A stretch of DNA of 64,000 nucleotides from Streptomyces sp. V3I8. Its GTDB lineage: Bacteria > Actinomycetota > Actinomycetes > Streptomycetales > Streptomycetaceae. Every line of letters starts with the position of its first letter. Positions within the stretch are counted from its first letter, which is position 1. The notes under the pieces are model-generated. The model was not told the origin of the DNA. It was given only the letters and a program-made list of their open reading frames with translations, and ran no database searches. The position numbers and the translations under genes were made by a program. Location: assembly GCF_030817535.1 (NCBI RefSeq), contig NZ_JAUSZL010000002.1:7068001-7132000 (forward strand), in the 5' to 3' direction. This document shows, in pieces, positions 25,028 through 34,306 of the stretch.

Positions 25028-26392
25028 GTGGCAGACCGCACACCACCGCTCACCGTCGAGGAACTGCGCGCCCTCGTCGCGAGCGGCGAGATCGACACGG
25101 TCGTCCTGGCCTTCCCGGACATGCAGGGGCGGCTCCAGGGCAAGCGGTTCGCCGCGCGGTTCTTCCTCGACGAGGTGCTCCAGCACGGCACGGAGGGCTG
25201 CAACTACCTCCTCGCGGTCGACACCGAGATGAACACGGTCGAGGGGTACGAGATGTCGTCCTGGGACCGTGGATACGGCGACTTCGCCATGCACCCCGAC
25301 CTCGGTACGCTGCGCCGGATTCCCTGGAACGAGGGCACCGCGATGCTCGTCGCCGACCTCGCCTGGGAGGACGGCTCGCCCGTCGTGGCCGCGCCCCGCC
25401 AGATCCTGCGCCGCCAGCTGGAGCGGCTCGCCGAGCACGGCTTCACCGCCCAGGTGGGGACCGAGCTGGAGTTCATCGTCTTCAGGGACACCTACGAGCA
25501 GGCCTGGGACACCGGCTACCGGGGACTCACGCCCGCCAATCAGTACAACATCGACTACTCGATCCTCGGGACCGGCCGCATCGAGCCCCTGCTGCGCAGG
25601 ATCCGCAACGAGATGGCGGCGGCCGGCCTGACCGTCGAGTCCGCCAAGGGCGAGTGCAACCCGGGTCAGCACGAGATCGTGTTCAAGTACGACGAGGCCC
25701 TGGTCACCTGCGACCAGCACGCCGTCTACAAGACCGGGGCCAAGGAGATCGCCTCCCAGGAGGGCGTCTCGCTCACCTTCATGGCCAAGTACGACGAGCG
25801 CGAGGGCAACTCCTGCCACATCCACCTCTCGCTCGCCGACGCCGACGGCACGAACGCCATGGCCGGTGACGGCGAGGGCGGCATGTCGCCGGTGATGCGG
25901 CACTTCCTCGCGGGACAGCTCGCCGCCCTGCGGGACTTCTCCCTCCTGTACGCGCCCAACATCAACTCGTACAAGAGGTTCCAGCCGGGCTCGTTCGCGC
26001 CGACCGCCGTCGCCTGGGGCCGTGACAACAGGACCTGCGCGCTGCGCGTGGTCGGCCACGGCCGCTCGCTGCGCTTCGAGAACCGGCTGCCCGGCGGGGA
26101 CGTCAACCCGCACCTGGCGGTGGCCGGCCTCGTCGCGGCCGGGCTGTACGGCATCGAGCAGAAGCTGGAACTGCCCGAGGCGTGCACCGGCAACGCCTAC
26201 ACCGCCGGCTACGACCGGGTGCCCACCACCCTGCGCGAGGCGGCCGAACTCTGGGAGAACAGCCCCATCGCCCGGTCCGCCTTCGGCGACGAGGTGGTCG
26301 CCCACTACCGCAACATGGCGCGCGTCGAACTGGACGCCTTCGACGCCGCGGTGACCGACTGGGAACTGCGCCGCTCCTTCGAACGCATGTGA
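25028..26392 (+). CDS. glnA4: Glutamine-synthetase-like gamma-glutamylating enzyme (GlnA4 type)
   Basis: The protein has 454 residues from GTG with GAAGGAGG upstream. The beta-grasp N-terminus (TVVLAFPDMQGRLQGKRFAA) and catalytic domain are complete: GTELEFIVF, ESAKGECNPGQHEIVF, GNSCHIHLSL, INSYKRFQPGSFAPTAVAWG and RFENRLPGGDVNPHLAVAG. GlnA4 (SCO1613) of S. coelicolor, in this same genomic position as I recall, makes gamma-glutamylethanolamide rather than glutamine. The neighbours (aldehyde dehydrogenase, SDR, gamma-Glu hydrolase) support a role in amine assimilation. Substrate choice is inference. Confidence 0.88.
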   Translation: MADRTPPLTVEELRALVASGEIDTVVLAFPDMQGRLQGKRFAARFFLDEVLQHGTEGCNYLLAVDTEMNTVEGYEMSSWDRGYGDFAMHPDLGTLRRIPWNEGTAMLVADLAWEDGSPVVAAPRQILRRQLERLAEHGFTAQVGTELEFIVFRDTYEQAWDTGYRGLTPANQYNIDYSILGTGRIEPLLRRIRNEMAAAGLTVESAKGECNPGQHEIVFKYDEALVTCDQHAVYKTGAKEIASQEGVSLTFMAKYDEREGNSCHIHLSLADADGTNAMAGDGEGGMSPVMRHFLAGQLAALRDFSLLYAPNINSYKRFQPGSFAPTAVAWGRDNRTCALRVVGHGRSLRFENRLPGGDVNPHLAVAGLVAAGLYGIEQKLELPEACTGNAYTAGYDRVPTTLREAAELWENSPIARSAFGDEVVAHYRNMARVELDAFDAAVTDWELRRSFERM

Positions 26393-26403
26393 GAGGTCCT
26401 TCG

Positions 26404-27810
26404 TTGTCGCACACCCCCACCCGGTCCGAGGAACACGACGGACACGAGCTCCTCGTGCTCAACCCGGCCACCGAAGAAGTCGTCGCCACCGTCCCGGGGG
26501 CCGGCCCGGCGGACGTCGACGCGGCCGTCGTACGGGCCGGTGCGGCGCAGGTCCGATGGGCCGCCCTCGCACCCGGCGAGCGGGCCCGGCTGCTGCGCCG
26601 GTTCGCCGTCGTCGTCGACGAACACCGCGAGGAACTCGCACGGGCCGAGGTCCGCGAGGCCGGCCACACCATCGGCAACGCCCGCTGGGAGGCGGGCAAC
26701 GTCCGTGATCTGCTCGACTACGCGGCCGGGGGAGTGGAGCGACTCACCGGACGCCAGATCCCGGTGCCGGGCGGCCTCGACATCACGATCCTCGAACCGC
26801 TGGGCGTGGTCGCCGTCATCGCGCCCTGGAACTTCCCGATGCCGATCGCGGCCTGGGGCACGGCCCCCGCGCTCGCGGCCGGCAACGCCGTCGTCCTGAA
26901 GCCCGCCGAGACGACCCCGCTGACCGCACTGCGGCTGGCCGAACTCGCCCTGGAGGCGGGCCTTCCCGAGCACCTCTTCCAGGTCCTGCCGGGTGCGGGA
27001 GCCGTCACCGGCAACGCGCTGGTCGAACACCCGGGCGTCGCGAAGGTCGTCTTCACGGGGTCGACGGCCGTGGGCAGACAGGTGCTGGCCAAGGGATCGG
27101 CGCTCCTCAAACCCGTCACCCTCGAACTCGGCGGCAAGAGCCCCAACATCGTCTTCGCCGACGCCGACATCGAGGCCGCCGCGGCCGCCACGCCCATGTC
27201 CTTCCTCGACAACTCCGGACAGGACTGCTGCGCCCGCACCCGCATCCTCGTGCAGCGGCCGGTGTACGACCGCTTCCTCGAACTCCTCGCCCCCGCCGTC
27301 GAGTCCGTCGTCGTCGGGGACCCGGCCGACGAGAAGACCGCCATGGGCCCGCTGATCTCCCGGGCCCAGCTGGACCGCGTGCGCTCGTACGTCACCGACG
27401 ACCTGGCGGGCATCAGGGGCAGCGTGCCCGACGGCCCCGGCTTCTGGTTCCCGCCCACCGTCCTGACCGCGGTCGAGCCCCACGCGCGCGTGGCCGTCGA
27501 GGAGGTCTTCGGACCGGTCGCCGTCGTCCTCCCCTTCGACGACGAGGCCGACGCGGTCCGGCTCGCCAACGCCACCGACTACGGCCTGTCCGGCTCGATC
27601 TGGACCCGGGACGTGGGGCGCGCCCTGCGCGTGTCGAGCGCCGTCCGGGCGGGGAACCTGTCCGTGAACTCCCACTCCAGCGTGCGCTACTGGACCCCCT
27701 TCGGCGGCTTCAAGCAGTCCGGCCTCGGCCGCGAACTCGGCCCGGACGCCCTGACCGCCTTCACCGAGACCAAGAACGTCTTCATCAGCACGGAGGGCCC
27801 CGCACAGTGA
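26404..27810 (+). CDS. NAD(P)-dependent aldehyde dehydrogenase
   Basis: The protein has 468 residues from TTG 26404, placed 8 bp after GAGAGG; an ATG far upstream would overlap glnA4 by 200 bp. Motifs in order: APWNFPMPIAAWGTAPALAAGNAVVLKP, VFTGSTAVGR, VTLELGGKSPNIVFADAD (Glu) and NSGQDCCARTRI (catalytic Cys), each quoted in part. It probably oxidises the aldehyde formed from a gamma-glutamylated amine. It lies 11 bp after glnA4 and overlaps the SDR by 4 bp, so the three are one operon. Confidence 0.93.
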   Translation: MSHTPTRSEEHDGHELLVLNPATEEVVATVPGAGPADVDAAVVRAGAAQVRWAALAPGERARLLRRFAVVVDEHREELARAEVREAGHTIGNARWEAGNVRDLLDYAAGGVERLTGRQIPVPGGLDITILEPLGVVAVIAPWNFPMPIAAWGTAPALAAGNAVVLKPAETTPLTALRLAELALEAGLPEHLFQVLPGAGAVTGNALVEHPGVAKVVFTGSTAVGRQVLAKGSALLKPVTLELGGKSPNIVFADADIEAAAAATPMSFLDNSGQDCCARTRILVQRPVYDRFLELLAPAVESVVVGDPADEKTAMGPLISRAQLDRVRSYVTDDLAGIRGSVPDGPGFWFPPTVLTAVEPHARVAVEEVFGPVAVVLPFDDEADAVRLANATDYGLSGSIWTRDVGRALRVSSAVRAGNLSVNSHSSVRYWTPFGGFKQSGLGRELGPDALTAFTETKNVFISTEGPAQ

Positions 27811-28640
27811 CCGCATCGACCTCGCCCGCATCGGCCTCCTCGCCCGCACCGGTCTCCTCACCCGACGCCGTCGTCTGCCGTCGTCTGGTCGGCCGTACCG
27901 CCGTCGTCACGGGGGCGGGCAGCGGCATCGGCCTCGCCACCGCCCGCCGGCTCGCGTCCGAGGGCGCCCACGTCGTCTGCGGCGACATCGACGAGACCCA
28001 CGGCAAGGCCGCCGCCGACGAGATCGGCGGGATCTTCGTCAGGGTCGACGTCACCGACCCCGAGCAGGTCGAGACGCTCTTCAGGACCGCGTACGACACC
28101 TACGGGTCCGTCGACGTCGCCTTCAACAACGCGGGCATCTCGCCGCCCGACGACGACTCGATCCTGGAGACCGGCCTGGAGGCCTGGAAACGCGTCCAGG
28201 ACGTCAACCTCACCTCCGTCTACCTGTGCTGCAAGGCCGCGATCCCCTACATGCGGCGCCAGGGCAAGGGGTCGATCATCAACACCGCCTCCTTCGTGGC
28301 CCGGATGGGCGCCGCGACCTCGCAGATCTCGTACACCGCGTCCAAGGGCGGGGTGCTGGCCATGTCCCGCGAGCTGGGCGTGCAGTTCGCCCGCGAGGGC
28401 ATCCGCGTCAACGCCCTGTGCCCCGGACCGGTCAACACCCCCCTCCTGCGGGAGCTGTTCGCCAAGGACCCCGAGCGGGCCGCGCGCCGCCTCGTGCACA
28501 TCCCGCTCGGACGGTTCGCGGAGGCCGACGAGATCGCCGCCGCGGTCGCCTTCCTCGCCAGCGACGACTCCTCGTTCGTGAACGCGTCGGACTTCCTGGT
28601 CGACGGCGGCATCTCGGGCGCGTACGTCACCCCGCTCTAG
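27807..28640 (+). CDS. Short-chain dehydrogenase/reductase
   Basis: The protein has 277 residues from the GTG overlapping the aldehyde dehydrogenase stop. Residues 1-25 are a Ser/Pro/Ala-rich extension. The core has the Rossmann glycine motif VTGAGSGIG, NNAGIS, the catalytic Tyr-x-x-x-Lys in ISYTASKGG and the C-terminal VDGGISG. It probably interconverts an alcohol and a carbonyl in the same pathway. The substrate is not known. It is the last gene of the glnA4 operon. Confidence 0.92.
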   Translation: MTASTSPASASSPAPVSSPDAVVCRRLVGRTAVVTGAGSGIGLATARRLASEGAHVVCGDIDETHGKAAADEIGGIFVRVDVTDPEQVETLFRTAYDTYGSVDVAFNNAGISPPDDDSILETGLEAWKRVQDVNLTSVYLCCKAAIPYMRRQGKGSIINTASFVARMGAATSQISYTASKGGVLAMSRELGVQFAREGIRVNALCPGPVNTPLLRELFAKDPERAARRLVHIPLGRFAEADEIAAAVAFLASDDSSFVNASDFLVDGGISGAYVTPL

Positions 28641-28719
28641 AGCGGTCCCGGCCCCGGGTCCCGGCGGTGCTACCGGGGTGACCCGTGTGGCCGGGCCGGG
28701 CGGCGCCTAGAGTGCCGGG

Positions 28720-29631
28720 ATGAGCATGACGCCTCCGCCCGGCTGGTACCGGGACCCTTCCGTCCCGCACACGGAGCGCTGGTGGGACGGGACCGCCTGG
28801 AGCGGGTACCGCCGTACGCCCGGGACGCCGCGGGCGGTGCCCGGGTCCGTGGGCGACGGTCCGACCGGGCGCGCCAGGGCGGTCGCCCTCGCCGCCACGG
28901 CGGCCGTCCTGGCCGCCGCCGTCGTCACGGGCGCCGTCGTCCTGAGCGGTGGCGACGACGACGGCCCCGGGGCACGGACCGCGCCGGCGCCCACGGCCCC
29001 CGCGCCGGCGAGCACGCCGTCCTCGGCCTCCGGGTCCGCCCCGGAACCGTCCGCCGGCGACCCCGACGTGGTCGTGGACGAGCTCAACGGCATCACCCTG
29101 CCGCTCCTCGACGGCTGGACCGAGCCGAAGAACGTCTCGGACACCGACGTCGTGCTGACCACACCCGGGACCTACACCTGTCCGGGCGACGACGGCCTCT
29201 GCCGCCACGGCACGGTCGTCTCGCGCACGGTGACCGCGAACGACGAGAAGTCCCCCGCGGCGCTCGCCAGGCAGGACATCTCCGAGGCGGCCGACCTGGC
29301 GTACGACCGCGACAGGCTCGACCGGCGCCCCTTCCACGGGATCACGTCCCGCCGGCTGGTGAAGCAGGGGCCGGTGGCGGTCGCGGGACGCACCGGGTAC
29401 TTCGTGCGCTGGCGCGTCAGGACCGAGGCCGGGCCCGGGGGGTACGTCCAGTCGACGGCGTTCCCGTCCAGCGTCGGCTCGGAGTCACCGGTCCTGGTGC
29501 GGTACGTCTTCGACGCGGGCGCGGAAGGGCCGCCGCTCGCCGACATGGACCGCATCACCCAGGGCATCCGGCCGGTCGGCGATGCGGACACGGGCGGCGG
29601 GGTGGGCAGCGGCATCGGCCCCACGCGGTAG
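28720..29631 (+). CDS. DUF2510 membrane-anchored protein with an exported domain
   Basis: The protein has 303 residues. The N-terminal DUF2510 motif is PPPGWYRDPSVPHTERWWDGTAWSGY (residues 4-29, shown across its key W/P positions). One membrane helix follows (about 51-72, AVALAATAAVLAAAVVTGAVVLSGG in part), then a Pro/Ala/Ser-rich spacer. The C-terminal domain of about 180 residues contains two Cys (YTCPGDDGLCRHG) and probably lies outside the cell. DUF2510 proteins are common in actinobacteria and their role is unknown. Confidence 0.82.
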   Translation: MSMTPPPGWYRDPSVPHTERWWDGTAWSGYRRTPGTPRAVPGSVGDGPTGRARAVALAATAAVLAAAVVTGAVVLSGGDDDGPGARTAPAPTAPAPASTPSSASGSAPEPSAGDPDVVVDELNGITLPLLDGWTEPKNVSDTDVVLTTPGTYTCPGDDGLCRHGTVVSRTVTANDEKSPAALARQDISEAADLAYDRDRLDRRPFHGITSRRLVKQGPVAVAGRTGYFVRWRVRTEAGPGGYVQSTAFPSSVGSESPVLVRYVFDAGAEGPPLADMDRITQGIRPVGDADTGGGVGSGIGPTR

Positions 29632-29674
29632 CGCCGCCCGGCTCCACGGCGGCGCCGGGGCTGCAGGGCCGGGA

Positions 29675-30877
29675 CTACAGGAACGTGTGGCCCTCGCCGC
29701 GGTACGTCGGTACCGCCGCCGTCACCGCGTCGCCCTCCACGAGGTGCAGCGTGTCGAACCGCTCGCACAGCTCCCCGGCCTTCGCGTGCCGGAACCACAC
29801 CTTGTCGCCGATCAGCAGATCGTCTGCGGGCGCGCCGAGCAGCGGGGTCTGCACCTCACCGGCGCCCTCCTGGGCGTCGTACCGCAGCCCCTCGGGGAGG
29901 TACGGCACGGGCAGCCGGTCGGGGCCCGGGGCGCCCGACGCCGGATAGCCGCCGCCGAGGACGGTCACCACGCCGACCCCCGGCCGGCGCACGACGGGCT
30001 GCGCGAAGAGCGCGGCCGGACGCCCGCTGAACGACGTGTAGTTGTCGAAGAGCCGCGGCACGTACAGCCCCGACCCGGCCGCGATCTCGGTCACCGAGTC
30101 CTCGGCCGCGGTGTGCTGGACACTGCCCGTGCCACCGCCGTTGACGAACTCCAGGTCCGGTGCGACGGCCCGGACCGCCCGCACGACGTCCGCCCGGCGC
30201 TGCGCCAGTTCCCTGCGGGCCGTGGCCTGCATCAGCCGGATCGCGCGCGACCGGAAGGGGCGCCCCTGCAGGGAGTCCCCGACACCCGCGATGTGCCCCT
30301 CGTACGCCATGATCCCGACGAGCCGGAAACCGGGCCGGCGGGCGATCGTCCGCGCCATGTCGGCGACCTGGGCGGCGGAGCGCAGGGGCGAGCGGCGGGC
30401 ACCGATCCGGACCCGGCCGCCGAACAGCCGCAGCGCGGTGTCCAGCTCCAGGCAGACGCGCACCTCTTCGCGGCCGCCGGCCCGGGCGTCGTCGATCAGC
30501 CGCAGCTGCGCCGGGTCGTCGACCATGACGGTCACGGCGGCGGCGAGCTTGGGATCACCCGCGAGCTCCGCGTACCCCGCCCGGTCGGCGGACGGGTAGG
30601 CGAGCAGCACGTCGTGGAATCCGGAGCGGGCCAGCCACAGCGACTCGGCGAGCGTGTAGGACATGAGGCCGGCGAAACCCTCGCGGGCCAGCACGCGTTC
30701 GAGCAGGGCCCGGCAGCGCACCGACTTGCTCGCGACACGTACGGGCTTGCCCGCCGCCCGCCGTACGAGATCGTCCGCGTTGGCGTCGAAGGACTCCAGG
30801 TCGACGATCGCGACGGGTGCGTCCAGATGAGCGGTGGCCCGGTCGTAGCGGGCCCGGTCTGCGGCGCGGGCTGTCAT
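29675..30877 (-). CDS. PLP-dependent amino acid deaminase/aldolase (alanine racemase-like barrel)
   Basis: The protein has 400 residues from MTARAADRARYDRATAHLDA. The PLP-binding Lys lies in VRVASKSVRC. Further barrel motifs are CLELDTALRLFGGRVRIGAR, VGIMAYEGHIAGVG and FVNGGGTGSVQHTA. The C-terminal beta-domain has a metal-site-like WFRHAKAGELCERFD (D-threonine-aldolase type). Relatives cleave beta-hydroxy-amino acids or deaminate D-serine-type substrates. The open frame continues far upstream on the minus strand, but that is antisense to the proline-rich gene and not used. Confidence 0.88.
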   Translation of the reverse strand: MTARAADRARYDRATAHLDAPVAIVDLESFDANADDLVRRAAGKPVRVASKSVRCRALLERVLAREGFAGLMSYTLAESLWLARSGFHDVLLAYPSADRAGYAELAGDPKLAAAVTVMVDDPAQLRLIDDARAGGREEVRVCLELDTALRLFGGRVRIGARRSPLRSAAQVADMARTIARRPGFRLVGIMAYEGHIAGVGDSLQGRPFRSRAIRLMQATARRELAQRRADVVRAVRAVAPDLEFVNGGGTGSVQHTAAEDSVTEIAAGSGLYVPRLFDNYTSFSGRPAALFAQPVVRRPGVGVVTVLGGGYPASGAPGPDRLPVPYLPEGLRYDAQEGAGEVQTPLLGAPADDLLIGDKVWFRHAKAGELCERFDTLHLVEGDAVTAAVPTYRGEGHTFL

Positions 30878-31064
30878 GTCCGAAGCCTGCCAGACCGGAT
30901 CACCGCAGGGTAGGGGGACGTTCCGGGCAGATGCCCCGGCCCCGCGAACCGGTTCCCACGCGCGGGGCGTCAACCCGTAGAGTGACGCGCACGCAAGCGG
31001 GGAACGGATGGCCGGAGGGTTCCTTCGGCGAGCCGGACGTCCGGGTCGAGGAAACGGGGGGTGC

Positions 31065-33032
31065 ATGAGCACGGAAGCGCGCCGCGCCTCCATTCCGCCT
31101 CGTCCGTCGACGCCACCGGGACCGCCCGCGTCGCCTGCGCCGGCCACGCCGGACGGTGAACGCCCGCCGTCGGAGGAGCCCGCCGGGGGCGACTGGTTCG
31201 GGCCGCGCCCCGCGAGCACGCCGCCGCGTCCGCGCACGTCCGGCGAAGCCGGGCCACGGGACGTCCCGCCGCCCGGCGCACCGCGCTTCCCGAGCCTGCG
31301 CCCCAACGGCGGACAACGGCAGGCCCCTGAGACGCTTCCGCCCCCGCCGGCCTCGGCACGCTTCCCGGACACGCCGCCCGGCGGGACGAGCCTCCCGCCG
31401 CGCCCGGTGACGGAACCGGGAACCCGTCCCGGGGGCGCGGAATGGGCGGGCGTCACGCCGCGTCCGGGCACCGGGCGCACGGCGGACGCGGAGCGTGCCG
31501 CCCGGCAGAGCCTCCCGCCGCGCCCGGCGACGGCACCGCGCGCTCCCGCGGCAGGCGCCGGGTGGACGAACGTTCCACCACGCCCACCTACGGCACCGGC
31601 ACCACCCACGGCACCGGCACCACCCACGGCACCGGCACCGGCGGCGGGTCCGGCACCGGCATCCGCCGCCGGACCCGCACCGGCCACCGCACCAACCACC
31701 GGACCGGCCGCAGCCACCGACCCGACCCCGCCGCGTCCCACGCCGCGCCGGGTGGACGAAACGGGGGCGCCCTCGGGCGCGGCTCCCGGACGTGCGCGTA
31801 CCGGCCGGCAGGATTTCCCGCCGCGCCCGCCGGGCGGAGCGCAGGACGCCGCGGGCAGCACCCGGATGCCGGAGGTTCCGCCGCGCCCCGCCACCGGGCC
31901 CCGGACGACCGGACCGCATACGACCGGACCGCGGACGGACGCCTTCCAGTCGCTCACGCGGCCTGCCCGGGCGCCCGGCGGGGCTCCGTCGGAGACCACG
32001 GCCCGGCTGCGGCCCGCCCCCGCCGTGCCGGCCCCGCCACCGGGCCCCGCGCCGCCCGGCAGGCCCCTGACCGGTACCGGCGCCGGTACCGGCGGATCGT
32101 TCCGGGACGGGTCCTTCTCCGGTGAGCCCTTCCCGGGGGAGTCCTTCTCGGGCCCCTCCCGGCACGTTCCCGCGGCTCCGGCGGGAGCGACGGGGCCGGC
32201 GCACCGGCCCTTCGTGTCGCTCGCCGCGCCGGACACCCAGGACGACGACACCGCGCGGCCACGCCCCGCGGGGCCCCGCCGGCGCAGCGGCGTGGCGGCC
32301 GCCGCGGCCTGCGTCATGCTGGGCCTCGGGCTCATCGGCGGCGCGATGACGGGGAGCTGGCTCACCGGGGACGGCTCGGACGGGGCCGGGACACCGGACG
32401 CGTTCACGGCGGCCGGCGACCTGTGGCACAGCGTCCCCGTCGACAGGCTCTTCCCGCCCACGGTCAAGGGCGACGGGGCCGGCCCGGGCGGCGCCGACCG
32501 GGTATGGACCCGGATCGCCGTGGCCCCCGACAGCGGCTGCGGGGACGCCCTCGACCCCCTCCTCCAGAAGGTCCTCGCGCCCGCCGGCTGCCTGCGGCTG
32601 CTGCGCGCCACCTACACGGACGCGACCCGCAGCCACGTCACCACGGTCGGCCTGCTGTTCACGAAGGCCGACGCCGCGGCCATGGGCGCCCTGCACCGCC
32701 GGTTCGAGGAGCAGGGGCTCGACAGCCGGCGCGACCTCATGCCCCGCGCGTACGCCGCGAAGGGCACCGTCGCCGCCGGCTTCGGCGACGGCCAGCGCGC
32801 GTCGTGGACGCTGTCGGTGCTGACCGACGCCCCGGTCGTCGCCTACGCGGTCTCCGGCTTCGCCGACGGCCGTACCGTCACCGAACCGCAGCCCGCCGAG
32901 GACGCGATGAAGGCCGGTGCCACCACGCCCACCGCCCAGGCCGGCCTCGGCCACGACGCGCAGGGCCTCGCCGACCGCATCGAACGGAGCCTGCGCAAGA
33001 CCGCCGCCCCGGCCACGGAGAAGCCGTCATGA
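31065..33032 (+). CDS. Proline-rich single-span membrane protein, coupled to mycosin
   Basis: The protein has 655 residues from an ATG after GGAAACGGGGGG. About 400 N-terminal residues are disordered and made of repeated [VLF]PPRPxT units (SLPPRPVTEPGT, SLPPRPATAPRA, NVPPRPPTAPAP, EVPPRPATGPRT). A membrane helix follows (about 407-428: VAAAAACVMLGLGLIGGAMT). A 220-residue domain with two Cys (SGCGDALD, APAGCLRL) is probably extracellular. Its stop overlaps the mycosin ATG (ATGA). No homologue is recognised; the coupling points to a function with the protease, as a substrate, anchor or chaperone. Confidence 0.8.
   Translation: MSTEARRASIPPRPSTPPGPPASPAPATPDGERPPSEEPAGGDWFGPRPASTPPRPRTSGEAGPRDVPPPGAPRFPSLRPNGGQRQAPETLPPPPASARFPDTPPGGTSLPPRPVTEPGTRPGGAEWAGVTPRPGTGRTADAERAARQSLPPRPATAPRAPAAGAGWTNVPPRPPTAPAPPTAPAPPTAPAPAAGPAPASAAGPAPATAPTTGPAAATDPTPPRPTPRRVDETGAPSGAAPGRARTGRQDFPPRPPGGAQDAAGSTRMPEVPPRPATGPRTTGPHTTGPRTDAFQSLTRPARAPGGAPSETTARLRPAPAVPAPPPGPAPPGRPLTGTGAGTGGSFRDGSFSGEPFPGESFSGPSRHVPAAPAGATGPAHRPFVSLAAPDTQDDDTARPRPAGPRRRSGVAAAAACVMLGLGLIGGAMTGSWLTGDGSDGAGTPDAFTAAGDLWHSVPVDRLFPPTVKGDGAGPGGADRVWTRIAVAPDSGCGDALDPLLQKVLAPAGCLRLLRATYTDATRSHVTTVGLLFTKADAAAMGALHRRFEEQGLDSRRDLMPRAYAAKGTVAAGFGDGQRASWTLSVLTDAPVVAYAVSGFADGRTVTEPQPAEDAMKAGATTPTAQAGLGHDAQGLADRIERSLRKTAAPATEKPS
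31590..31643 (+). repeat. Tandem 18-bp repeat inside the proline-rich gene
   Basis: ACGGCACCGGCACCACCC occurs twice in a row (31590-31607, 31608-31625), and a third, diverged copy follows. It encodes PTAPAP units, so changes in copy number would stay in frame and only alter the length of the disordered N-terminal region. Confidence 0.8.
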
Positions 33033-34213
33033 CCCGCAGGGCGCCCCGCGGAAGGGGACTCCTGGTCGCCGCCCTGGCCGCCGGGCTCGTCCTCCTCCCC
33101 GCCACCACCGCCCACGCCGACGGCATCCGTGCCAAGCAGTGGGCCCTGGACGCGATGCACACGTCGCAGGCCTGGCGGACGACGAAGGGCGGGGGCATCA
33201 CCGTCGCCGTCCTCGACACCGGCGTCGACGACGAGCACCCCGACCTCGCGGGCAACGTCCTCACCGGCAAGGACATGGTCGGCTTCGGCGCGGGCCGCGG
33301 CGACCGGCCCTGGGCGCGGCACGGCACGGCGATGGCCGGCATCATCGCGGGCCACGGACACGGCGCGGGCAACGCCGACGGAGTCATGGGCATCGCCCCC
33401 GAAGCGAAGATCCTGCCCGTCCGCGTGATCCTCGAGGACGGTGACACGGCCCGCGGCAAGGCCCGCAACACCCGCGGCAACGCCCTCGCCGAAGGCATCC
33501 GGTGGGCCGCGGACCAGGGCGCCGACGTCATCAACCTCTCCCTGGGCGACGACTCCAGGTCCGCCCACCCGGAGCCTTCCGAGGACGCGGCCGTCCAGTA
33601 CGCCCTGAAGAAGGGCGCCGCCGTCGTCGCCTCGGCCGGGAACGGCGGCGAGCGGGGCGACCACATCTCCTACCCGGCGGCCTACCCCGGTGTGATCGCC
33701 GCGACCGCCGTCGACCGCTACGGCACCCGCGCCTCGTTCTCCACCCGCCGCTGGTACGCCACCGTCAGCGCCCCCGGCGTCGATGTCGTCATCGCCGACC
33801 CCGACCGGAAGTACTACGAGGGCTGGGGCACCAGCGCCGCCTCGGCCTTCGTCTCCGGCGCCGTCGCCCTCGTCAAGGCGGCCCACCCCGGCCTGTCCCC
33901 GGCGCAGATCAAGGACCTGCTGGAGAAGACCGCGCGCAACGCCCCCTCCGGCGGCCGGGACGACTCCCGGGGCTACGGCTTCGTGGACCCCGCGGCAGCC
34001 ATCAAGGCCGCCGCCGGCCTCGGACCGGAGGACCTGAAGGCGGCGGCCCACCCGGGCGAGTACTTCGGCGAGGGCCCGGACACCGCCGCCGACGACGGCT
34101 CCTCGACCGCCTGGGCCGGCCCGCTGGCGGGCGGCGTCGGCGGGGTCCTCCTCGTCATGGCGATCGTGCTGTGGCGGGGCAGCGGACGCCCCCGCCACCA
34201 GGAAGCTCCCTGA
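33029..34213 (+). CDS. Mycosin-like membrane-anchored subtilase (S8 protease)
   Basis: The protein has 394 residues. A signal peptide (LLVAALAAGLVLLPATTAHA, cut near residue 30) is followed by a complete subtilase domain: Asp63 in AVLDTGVDDEHPDL, His98 in RHGTAMAGIIAG and Ser269 in GTSAASAFVSGAVAL. A C-terminal membrane helix (GPLAGGVGGVLLVMAIVLW) and basic tail anchor it facing outward. This is the MycP layout of type VII secretion systems, yet no ESX genes are nearby. The proline-rich gene upstream overlaps by 4 bp, so the pair is translated together. Confidence 0.92.
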   Translation: MTRRAPRGRGLLVAALAAGLVLLPATTAHADGIRAKQWALDAMHTSQAWRTTKGGGITVAVLDTGVDDEHPDLAGNVLTGKDMVGFGAGRGDRPWARHGTAMAGIIAGHGHGAGNADGVMGIAPEAKILPVRVILEDGDTARGKARNTRGNALAEGIRWAADQGADVINLSLGDDSRSAHPEPSEDAAVQYALKKGAAVVASAGNGGERGDHISYPAAYPGVIAATAVDRYGTRASFSTRRWYATVSAPGVDVVIADPDRKYYEGWGTSAASAFVSGAVALVKAAHPGLSPAQIKDLLEKTARNAPSGGRDDSRGYGFVDPAAAIKAAAGLGPEDLKAAAHPGEYFGEGPDTAADDGSSTAWAGPLAGGVGGVLLVMAIVLWRGSGRPRHQEAP

Positions 34214-34306
34214 GCCCCGACCCGCCCCGACCCGCCTCGTCCTGCTCCCGGACGCTGCCCGCCCGCGCGACCCCGCGGCGCGCCGGGCAGTGCGTCGGGC
34301 GGCGCG

